Assembly: GCA_003244035.1 (NCBI GenBank)
Contig: QHBV01000038.1
Location: 1-5,885 of the forward strand
Direction of reading: 5' to 3'
From: Solirubrobacterales bacterium
Lineage (GTDB): Bacteria; Actinomycetota; Thermoleophilia; Solirubrobacterales; Solirubrobacteraceae
Length of the DNA: 5,885 nucleotides
Shown here: one piece after another, positions 1 to 5,415 of the stretch
How the letters are laid out: each line of letters starts with the position of its first letter
Position numbering within the stretch: position 1 is the stretch's first letter
Notes under the pieces: model-generated
Databases searched by the model: none
The model's input: the letters and a program-made list of their open reading frames with translations, nothing else
What the model was told of the DNA's origin: nothing
Made by a program: the position numbers and the translations under genes

Positions 1-1332
1 CTGTTCGACGCCGTGATCGCGATCAGCGGCTGCGACAAGACGATCCCCGGGACCGTGATGGCGCTGTGCCGGCTCGACGTCCCGAGCCTGATGCTGTACG
101 GGGGCTCGATCTTCCCCGGGCAGTTCCGAGGCGAGCCGGTGACGATCCAGGAGGTGTTCGAGGCCGTCGGCGCGCACGCGGCGGGGCGGATCACCGACGC
201 GCAGCTCACCGAGCTCGAGGACGCCGCATCCCCGGGGGCGGGCGCTTGCGGCGGCCAGTTCACGGCCAACACGATGGCGATGGCGTTCGAGGTGCTGGGG
301 ATCTCGCCGATCGGGCTCTCGTCGGCGCCGGCGACCGACCCCCGCAAGCCCGGGGCCGCCGCCGACGCCGGGCGGCTGGTGATGGACGTGCTCAGGCGCG
401 GGCAGCGCCCGAGCGAGATCATCACCCGCGACAGCCTCGAGAACGCGATCGCCGCGATCGCGTGCAGCGGTGGCTCGACCAACGGCGTCCTGCACCTGCT
501 GGCGATCGCCAAGGAGATGGGGATCGAGCTCTCGATCGACGACTTCGACCGGATCAGCGTGCGCACGCCGCTGCTGTGCGATCTGAAGCCCGGCGGCCGG
601 TACGTGGCGCCGGACCTGTATGAGGCCGGCGGGGTGCCACTCGTGCTCAGCCGTCTCAAGCAGGCCGGCCTGCTCCACGAGCGGGCGCCGACCGTCACTG
701 GCCGCACCGTCGGCGCCCACGCCGACGGTGCAAAGGAGAGCGAGGGTCAGTGCGTCGTGCGAGGGCTCGAGGACCCGATCAAGCCCACCGGTGGCCTGGC
801 GATCCTGCGCGGCAACCTCGCGCCCGAGGGGTGCGTGGTCAAGCTCGCCGGCCACGAGCGTCTGCAGCAGACCGGGCCCGCGCGCGTATTCGAATCGGAG
901 GAGGACGCGATGGCGGCGGTCACGGCGCGCACGATCGAGTCCGGTGACGTGATCGTGATCCGCAACGAGGGCCCGGCGGGCGGACCGGGGATGCGGGAGA
1001 TGCTGGGCGTGACCGCGGCGCTCGTCGGGCAGGGGCTCGGAGAGGACGTGGCGCTGATCACCGACGGGCGCTTCTCAGGCGCCACCCACGGCCTGATGGC
1101 AGGCCATATCGCCCCCGAGGCGGTCCGCGGGGGCCCGATCGCCGCGGTCTGCGACGGGGACCGGATCACCTTCGACGTCACCGCCCGGCGGATCGACCTC
1201 CACCTCTCAGACCAGGAGATCGCCGCGCGGGTCAGGGACTACCGGCCGCCGGAGCAGCCGCCCCCGGGGGTGGCGCTCGCCAAGTATGCGAGGCTGGTCT
1301 CGAGCGCGTCCGAGGGCGCGGTAACCTTCTGA
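1..1332 (+). CDS. ilvD: Dihydroxy-acid dehydratase IlvD (5'-truncated by window edge)
   Basis: The reading frame is open from the first base to TGA at 1330-1332, giving 443 codons. The family is usually about 560 residues, so roughly 115 N-terminal residues lie outside the window, including the first Fe-S cysteine. The enzyme dehydrates 2,3-dihydroxy-isovalerate and 2,3-dihydroxy-3-methylvalerate to the 2-keto acids of valine, leucine and isoleucine synthesis in the cytoplasm. Visible signatures, in window codons, are CDKTIPG at 11-17, where Cys11 would bind the Fe-S cluster, Asp12 would bind Mg and Lys13 is the usually carbamylated lysine. A second cluster cysteine is Cys83 in GACGGQF. SGGSTN, PTGGLAILRGNLAPEG and EGPAGGPGMREM follow, and ITDGRFSGATHG carries the proposed catalytic Ser359. 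Spacing of the two cysteines (72) fits the family. Related sugar-acid dehydratases share the fold, but the DLKPGGRYV and LLAIAKE stretches read as true IlvD. A good ribosome site and a 95-base gap separate it from the next gene, so it probably ends its own transcription unit. Confidence 0.96.
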   Translation: MFDAVIAISGCDKTIPGTVMALCRLDVPSLMLYGGSIFPGQFRGEPVTIQEVFEAVGAHAAGRITDAQLTELEDAASPGAGACGGQFTANTMAMAFEVLGISPIGLSSAPATDPRKPGAAADAGRLVMDVLRRGQRPSEIITRDSLENAIAAIACSGGSTNGVLHLLAIAKEMGIELSIDDFDRISVRTPLLCDLKPGGRYVAPDLYEAGGVPLVLSRLKQAGLLHERAPTVTGRTVGAHADGAKESEGQCVVRGLEDPIKPTGGLAILRGNLAPEGCVVKLAGHERLQQTGPARVFESEEDAMAAVTARTIESGDVIVIRNEGPAGGPGMREMLGVTAALVGQGLGEDVALITDGRFSGATHGLMAGHIAPEAVRGGPIAAVCDGDRITFDVTARRIDLHLSDQEIAARVRDYRPPEQPPPGVALAKYARLVSSASEGAVTF

Positions 1333-1349
1333 AAGATGAATGAGCGCTT

Positions 1350-1376
1350 GCAGAGTCCCAATCCGGCTGGATCTGC
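1350..1376 (+). terminator. Possible stem-loop after ilvD (weak terminator candidate)
   Basis: The arms GCAGA-g-TCC (1350-1358) and GGATCTGC (1369-1376) can pair over 8 bp with one bulged G, closing a 10-base loop. It lies 18 bases after the ilvD stop, where a terminator would be expected. There is no T-tract after it, so an intrinsic terminator is not clearly supported; it could also be chance pairing in GC-rich DNA. Confidence 0.25.
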
Positions 1377-1378
1377 GC

Positions 1379-1405
1379 TTGACCGGTTGAGACTGGGAGT
1401 ACCAT
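1379..1405 (+). promoter_or_regulatory. Candidate sigma-70-type promoter for the downstream gene cluster
   Basis: TTGACC at 1379-1384 resembles a -35 box and TACCAT at 1400-1405 fits a TANNNT -10 box. The spacer is 15 bases, shorter than the usual 16-18, which weakens the call. It sits 22 bases upstream of the L,D-transpeptidase start and is the only gap over 60 bases in the window, so a promoter for the five-gene run is expected about here. No TAAA/GCCGATAA-like element of the WhiG/FliA type was seen. Confidence 0.3.
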
Positions 1406-1415
1406 CGGGGACGGC

Positions 1416-1421
1416 AAGGAG
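1416..1421 (+). promoter_or_regulatory. Ribosome binding site for the L,D-transpeptidase
   Basis: AAGGAG lies 6 bases before the GTG at 1428. This spacing is what selects that GTG as the start. Confidence 0.75.
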
Positions 1422-1427
1422 CTTCCC

Positions 1428-3095
1428 GTGGCGAACATCTCATATCTACGCCCGACGTTCAAGCCGGAGCATTCGGCCCAGAGGCTGCACGAGCGGCTGA
1501 CCCAGCCCGGACACCTCCGGCGCAACTGGGGTTGGTACGCAGGCGGAGGAGGACTGGTGGTGACGCTGCTCGCCGTACTCGTCGTCGGCGCGGTGGTCCT
1601 CGCGGCCTCGCGCGCCAGCCTGTCCACCGACCCGAGCGCGCTGGCCCAGATCGGCCTGCCGCTCGGCGGCGGCAAGGTCGAGAGGGTGAGCGTCGTCACC
1701 GGTCCCCACAGCGCGCCGGTGCCGGTGCAGGTGCGCGGCGGCCGGCTCTGGCCCCGTGGACTGGTCCAGGCCCACCAGTCGGTCTCCGTCGACGTCGTGG
1801 TCAAGCGGCCCGGCTGGATCGGATGGCTGGCGGGCGGCACCGAGCGCCTCCGGCTGACCCTGATCACGCCGAGCGCGAGCCTGCGCGAGCACTACCTGAC
1901 GCTCCGCTCGGGTGCCCCGCTCGTGCTGTCCTTCAAGCAGCCGGTTCAGGCGGTTGCCTACGGTCCGCCGGGCCGGCTGGTGCGCCACTTGCTGACGGCG
2001 CCACGGGGCGAGCTGACGGTCCCCCACAGCGGCGACGCCGGAACGATCGCGGTCGCGGCGGCGCCCCGTTCCTGGGAGACCTCGACCCCGGCCCTGGTCA
2101 GCTGGTTCCCCGCCGGCGCCGGCGCCGCGGCCGTCGCCACTCCGGCGCCGGGCGGCTCGATCCTGCCACTGACCAAGATCACGCTGGCCTTCTCAAAGCC
2201 TGTGGCCGACGTGCTCGGCAGCTCGATGCCGGCGGTCTCGCCGGCCACCCCCGGGCACTGGCACACCGTCAGCAGCCACGCGATCGCCTTCGAGCCGGAG
2301 GGATACGGCTACGGGCTGGGGGCGAAGGTCACGGTCGGGCTTCCGCACGGGGTCAGGCTCGTCGGCGCTCAGCAGGCCACCGGCGGCGCTTGGAGCGTGC
2401 CCGCGGGCTCGACCCGGCGCCTGCAGCAGCTGCTGGCCCAGCTTGGATACCTGCCGCTGAGCTTCAACTCCGCCGGTACGAACATCGCGTCAACGCCCGC
2501 GGCGCAGGAGGCCGCGGCGATCCACCCGCCCGCGGGCAGCTTCTCGTGGCGGTATCCGAACGTCCCGGCCTCGCTGCGGAGCATGTGGTCGCCCGGAGCA
2601 TCGGGAGTGATGACGCGGGGTGCGCTGATGGCGTTCGAGAACGACCACGGCCTCACCGCCGACGGGCTCGCCGGATCTGCGGTCTGGCGCTCGCTGATCG
2701 GCGCCGACCTGTCGGGCAGGCGCTCTACCTCCGGCTACTCCTACGTGATGGCGAGCACCGGCTCGCAGAGCCTCAGCCTGTGGCACAACGGCCACACGGT
2801 CCTGACCACGCCGGTCAATACCGGGATCTCCTCCCAGCCCACCGCGACGGGCACGTATCCGGTGTACGAGCACATCTCCTCGGGGACGATGAGCGGCACC
2901 AACCCCGACGGCAGCCACTACAACGACACCGGGATCCAGTTCATCAGCTACTTCAACGGCGGCGACGCCCTGCACGCGTTCACGCGCGCCCAGTACGGAT
3001 TCCCCCAGAGCCTCGGGTGCATCGAGATGGCGCTCGGACCGGCGGGACAGGTATGGCCGTACACGCCGATCGGGACGCTCGTGCACGTCGCATAG
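1428..3095 (+). CDS. Membrane-anchored L,D-transpeptidase with peptidoglycan-binding and YkuD domains
   Basis: This 555-residue protein starts at GTG 1428 behind AAGGAG and ends at TAG 3093-3095. Members of the family form 3-3 cross-links in peptidoglycan outside the membrane. The order seen is: an approximately 40-residue basic N-terminal tail, presumably cytoplasmic; one membrane segment at about 41-61; a long extracytoplasmic region with Ig-like beta character, clearest at about 235-320; a peptidoglycan-binding unit at about 327-424, recognisable from LQQLLAQLGYLP and from ALMAFENDHGLTADG; and a YkuD catalytic domain at about 437-555. The two halves of the binding unit are separated by about 45 extra residues containing FSWRYPNVP. 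The likely nucleophile is Cys531 in SLGCIEM and the likely base is His516 in ALHAF, 15 residues earlier. The usual motif is SHGC, so the His before the Gly is Leu here; this is not the catalytic base, and activity is still plausible. The gene probably leads an operon whose next member, a recombinase, begins 32 bases later. The catalytic assignment is good, the specific wall-remodelling role is inferred. Confidence 0.88.
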   Translation: MANISYLRPTFKPEHSAQRLHERLTQPGHLRRNWGWYAGGGGLVVTLLAVLVVGAVVLAASRASLSTDPSALAQIGLPLGGGKVERVSVVTGPHSAPVPVQVRGGRLWPRGLVQAHQSVSVDVVVKRPGWIGWLAGGTERLRLTLITPSASLREHYLTLRSGAPLVLSFKQPVQAVAYGPPGRLVRHLLTAPRGELTVPHSGDAGTIAVAAAPRSWETSTPALVSWFPAGAGAAAVATPAPGGSILPLTKITLAFSKPVADVLGSSMPAVSPATPGHWHTVSSHAIAFEPEGYGYGLGAKVTVGLPHGVRLVGAQQATGGAWSVPAGSTRRLQQLLAQLGYLPLSFNSAGTNIASTPAAQEAAAIHPPAGSFSWRYPNVPASLRSMWSPGASGVMTRGALMAFENDHGLTADGLAGSAVWRSLIGADLSGRRSTSGYSYVMASTGSQSLSLWHNGHTVLTTPVNTGISSQPTATGTYPVYEHISSGTMSGTNPDGSHYNDTGIQFISYFNGGDALHAFTRAQYGFPQSLGCIEMALGPAGQVWPYTPIGTLVHVA

Positions 3096-3112
3096 ACGCG
3101 CTCGTTCAATCT

Positions 3113-3120
3113 AAGGGAGG
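3113..3120 (+). promoter_or_regulatory. Strong Shine-Dalgarno that sets a CTG start for the recombinase
   Basis: AAGGGAGG ends 7 bases before the in-frame CTG at 3128. No ATG, GTG or TTG lies in the right frame near it, so the site argues for CTG initiation. The nearest upstream in-frame ATG is at 3053, inside the preceding gene and with only a poor ribosome site. Confidence 0.65.
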
Positions 3121-3127
3121 CACCGCT

Positions 3128-4045
3128 CTGTCCCAGCAAGAGGCGGCGTCGTCGTGGCGGGCCGCGCTGCAGGCGTTCGACGAGGACCTGTGCCGGCGTG
3201 CCGTCGCCGCCAAGACTCGGCGCGCGTACGAGTCCGACGGCTCCCAGCTGGCGAGTTGGGCGAGCGCGCGCGCGCTGCACCCCGCGTCGATCGACGTGCG
3301 GGCGTTGCGCCGCTACGCCGCCGGCCTGTCCGAGCGCGGACAGGCGCCCGCGACCGTCGCCCGCAAGCTCGCCTCCCTGCGGGCGCTGCTGCGCGTGCAG
3401 GTCGAGCTCGGGGCACGGGAGGAGAACCCGGCTGAGCTGCTCAGCTCGCCCAAGCGGGCCCAGCGGCTACCGCATGTGCTGGCGCCCGCCGAAATAGCCA
3501 CGCTACTCGATCGCATCCCCGCCACCGGGCCACTCGAGCTTCGCGACCGCGCGCTGTTCGAGCTCGCGTATGCGTCGGGGTTGCGCGCTGAGGAGCTCGT
3601 CTCGCTGGGGGTCGAGTCCGTCGATTTCGACGCGGAGTCCGTACGCGTCGAGGGCAAGGGCGGCAAGACGCGGCTGGTCCCGGCCGGGGAGCACGCGCTG
3701 CGCGCAATCGATCGCTACCTCGCATCCGGCCGGCCGGCGCTGCGAACCGGGACCGAAACGGCGCTGTTCCTGTCGAAGTCCGGTCGCCGGCTGTCGACCT
3801 CCGACGTCCGGCGGCGGTTGCGGACCTGGGCGCGACACTCGGCCGGTGCGATGCCGGCGCTGGCCGAGGCCCATCCACACGCGCTGCGCCACTCCTTCGC
3901 CACGCATCTGCTCGAGGGTGGTGCCGACCTGCGTGCGATCCAGGAGCTGCTCGGGCACGCAACTATCTCCACCACCCAGGTCTACACTCGAGTGCAGTCG
4001 GGACGCCTCAGATCGGCCTACGCCCGCGCCCATCCACGCGCATAG
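3128..4045 (+). CDS. xerC: XerC/XerD-type tyrosine recombinase
   Basis: From the proposed CTG start the protein is 305 residues, close to the usual 295-310 of XerC/XerD. These enzymes act as a pair at the dif site near the terminus to resolve chromosome dimers before cell division. The N-terminal SAM-like core-binding domain covers about 9-105, with the typical TRRAYESD and ARKLASLRALL helices. The catalytic domain covers about 115-300 and has every active-site residue: Arg153 in SGLRAEEL, Lys177 in EGKGGKTR, His251 and Arg254 in HALRHSFATHLLEGG, His277 in LLGHATISTT, and the nucleophile Tyr286 in VYTRV. The spacing of His277 and Tyr286 is the classical nine residues. XerC is favoured over XerD only because a Xer gene next to a WhiG-type sigma gene is, from memory, a recurring actinobacterial order. 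The sequence alone does not separate the two. Full length and an intact active site argue against a decayed integrase. An extended start at ATG 3053 would add 25 residues overlapping the upstream gene. Confidence 0.9.
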   Translation: MSQQEAASSWRAALQAFDEDLCRRAVAAKTRRAYESDGSQLASWASARALHPASIDVRALRRYAAGLSERGQAPATVARKLASLRALLRVQVELGAREENPAELLSSPKRAQRLPHVLAPAEIATLLDRIPATGPLELRDRALFELAYASGLRAEELVSLGVESVDFDAESVRVEGKGGKTRLVPAGEHALRAIDRYLASGRPALRTGTETALFLSKSGRRLSTSDVRRRLRTWARHSAGAMPALAEAHPHALRHSFATHLLEGGADLRAIQELLGHATISTTQVYTRVQSGRLRSAYARAHPRA

Positions 4046-4054
4046 GGTTGGGTC

Positions 4055-4062
4055 GGAAGGAG
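4055..4062 (+). promoter_or_regulatory. Shine-Dalgarno that sets a CTG start for the sigma factor
   Basis: GGAAGGAG ends 4 bases before the in-frame CTG at 4067. Between the recombinase stop at 4043-4045 and the TTG at 4124 the frame contains no ATG, GTG or TTG, so this site and CTG 4067 are the best explanation of how the full N-terminus is made. Confidence 0.65.
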
Positions 4063-4066
4063 AGAA

Positions 4067-4852
4067 CTGGAAGCCAGCACCACCGGAATCGAGCTCCAGG
4101 ACCTGTGGAAGCGCTATCAGGGCTTGGGCGACCAGCGCGCCCGAGAACGCTTGGTGATCGCCTACGCGCCGCTGGTCAAGTACGTCGCCGGACGGCTCGG
4201 CTCGGGGCTGCCGCCGCACGTCGAGGAGGCCGATCTGATCTCCTTCGGCCTCGGCGGCCTGATCTCCGCGATCGAGCGCTTCGATCTGTCTCGGAAGATC
4301 AAGTTCGAGACGTACGCGATCACCCGCATCCGTGGCGCCATCATCGACGAGTTGCGTGCGCTCGACTGGGTGCCGCGCTCGATCAGGGCTCGCGCCAGGG
4401 AGATCGAGCGGGCGAACGTCAAGCTCGAGGCCCGCCTGCAGCGCGCGCCGACCGACGACGAGCTCGCCGACGAGCTGGGGGTCAGCGTGGGGGAGCTCCA
4501 TGACACGCTGCTGCAAGTCTCGCGTTCGACGATCGTCGCCCTCGACGAGCTGTGGACCATGTCGGACGCCGGTGGTGAGAAGGTCTCGCTGCTCGACACG
4601 CTCCCCGACGGCGACTCTCCCGATCCGCAGGTGCTCGTCGCCCACGCCGAGCTGCGCGAGACGATCGCGGCGGCGATCGCCTCGCTGCCCGAGCGTGAGC
4701 GGCTCGTGATCGGGCTCTACTACTACGAGAGCCTGACCCTCCGAGAGGTCGGCGAGGTCCTCGGCGTGACCGAGTCGCGGGTCTCGCAGCTGCACACCAA
4801 GGCGGTGCTGCGGCTGCGCTCGAAGCTCAACACCGACGTGCTCACGGATTAA
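4067..4852 (+). CDS. WhiG/FliA-family (group 3 sigma-28-like) RNA polymerase sigma factor
   Basis: The protein is 261 residues from CTG 4067 to TAA 4850-4852. Sigma-28 family members direct RNA polymerase to flagellar, motility or, as WhiG in Streptomyces, sporulation promoters. Visible parts: an N-terminal helix ELQDLWKRYQ at 9-18; region 2 at about 29-105, with LVKYVAGR, the DLISFGLGGLISAIERFD helix and KFETYAITRIRGAIIDELR, which is nearly the family consensus; region 3 at about 110-180; and region 4 helix-turn-helix at about 206-253, with LPERERLVI, TLREVGEVLGVTESRVSQ and HTKAVLRLR. The downstream TTG at 4124 would start at residue 20 and cut off a helix that aligns with WhiG (its ELW..Y..TGD segment), so the CTG start is preferred. 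No FlgM-like anti-sigma is in view. The next gene overlaps its stop, suggesting coupled translation. Whether targets are motility, development or wall genes cannot be told from the window. WhiG is the closest relative that I recognise. Confidence 0.93.
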   Translation: MEASTTGIELQDLWKRYQGLGDQRARERLVIAYAPLVKYVAGRLGSGLPPHVEEADLISFGLGGLISAIERFDLSRKIKFETYAITRIRGAIIDELRALDWVPRSIRARAREIERANVKLEARLQRAPTDDELADELGVSVGELHDTLLQVSRSTIVALDELWTMSDAGGEKVSLLDTLPDGDSPDPQVLVAHAELRETIAAAIASLPERERLVIGLYYYESLTLREVGEVLGVTESRVSQLHTKAVLRLRSKLNTDVLTD

Positions 4853-5364
4853 TGGCTACGCGCTTCGCGCTCCGCCTGTGTTTGTGCCTTGCCGCTCTCC
4901 TGGCGATCGCGTGCGGGTCCGACGGTGCGGTCGCTCGACCGCCTCGCCTCGCGTGCTCGCCCACCGACCACCACGTCCGCGCGAATGGCGGCGCCGCGGC
5001 CGGCAAGACGCTCGTACCGGTGGGCGCGATCGCCCTGACCGTGTGCAGCTACCGCGGGCTGAATCCGAGCCCGAAGCGGATCGGGACGCTGCTGCACACG
5101 CGGCGGGTCGCAAGCGCCAAGCGGAATGCGGGGATCGCGCGGGAGCTCGATGCGCTGCCGCCGTTCCCATCGGGCGAGCATGCGCTCGCGTGTCCCAACG
5201 ACGATGGCTCGACCATGGTGCTGCTGTTCGGCTATCGCCACCAGTCCGTCGACCCCGTGCTGGTCGAGCTCACCGGCTGCCAGACAGTCACCAACGGGCC
5301 GGTCGTGCGCTGGGCCATTCCCGATCCGAAGCTGATCGGTCACCTGCAGGCGCTCGCTCGCTGA
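4852..5364 (+). CDS. Putative small secreted lipoprotein of unknown function
   Basis: The 170-residue product starts at ATG 4852, whose A is the last base of the sigma stop (TAATG), and ends at TGA 5362-5364. No ribosome binding site is visible upstream, so translation probably depends on ribosomes finishing the sigma gene. The N-terminus has Arg4 and Arg8, a hydrophobic stretch at 7-20 and a loose lipobox ending at Cys21, followed by GSDG, as in many lipoproteins. The residue at -3 is Ala and not Leu, so an ordinary secretion signal is also possible. The mature part has four cysteines, Cys35, Cys65, Cys114 and Cys143, enough for two disulfides, in settings such as LTVCSYRGL, LACPNDDGS and LTGCQTVTNGPVVR. 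This pattern resembles widespread uncharacterised actinobacterial secreted proteins that I know by motif only. No enzyme signature was found. A direct anti-sigma role is unlikely, because the protein seems to lie outside the membrane and has no cytoplasmic domain. It may simply share expression with its neighbours. Confidence 0.75.
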   Translation: MATRFALRLCLCLAALLAIACGSDGAVARPPRLACSPTDHHVRANGGAAAGKTLVPVGAIALTVCSYRGLNPSPKRIGTLLHTRRVASAKRNAGIARELDALPPFPSGEHALACPNDDGSTMVLLFGYRHQSVDPVLVELTGCQTVTNGPVVRWAIPDPKLIGHLQALAR

Positions 5365-5403
5365 GCCGCGCGCGATATCGTCGTGCCTTCGCCGTCCGAG
5401 AGA

Positions 5404-5409
5404 GAGGAG
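5404..5409 (+). promoter_or_regulatory. Ribosome binding site for the EF-G-like gene
   Basis: GAGGAG lies 6 bases before ATG 5416. The 51-base gap to the previous stop holds no convincing promoter or terminator, so read-through from the upstream genes is likely. Confidence 0.75.
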
Positions 5410-5415
5410 ACAGGC

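Noticed and set aside
2111..2130. GCCGGCGCC-type short repeat within the transpeptidase gene
   Set aside because: It encodes an Ala/Gly linker and is ordinary in DNA of this composition; no separate repeat element is implied.
1532..3127. Open + strand frame running through the transpeptidase gene into the Xer gene, suggesting an 837-residue protein
   Set aside because: The first 530 or so codons are Arg/Gly/Ala-rich low-information translation in a second frame of the transpeptidase gene. Xer homology starts only after about 3128.
3053..3127. ATG 3053 as start of the Xer gene
   Set aside because: It would overlap the transpeptidase gene by 43 bases and add 25 residues before the usual Xer N-terminus with only a poor ribosome site. 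It remains a fallback if CTG initiation is disproved.
3503..4795. 430-codon open frame on the minus strand
   Set aside because: It lies opposite the Xer and sigma genes, shows no recognisable domain, and is the expected by-product of high third-position GC on the coding strand.
5376..5381. TATCGT as a -10 box for the EF-G-like gene
   Set aside because: No -35-like sequence lies at the right distance, and short TANNNT matches are expected by chance.
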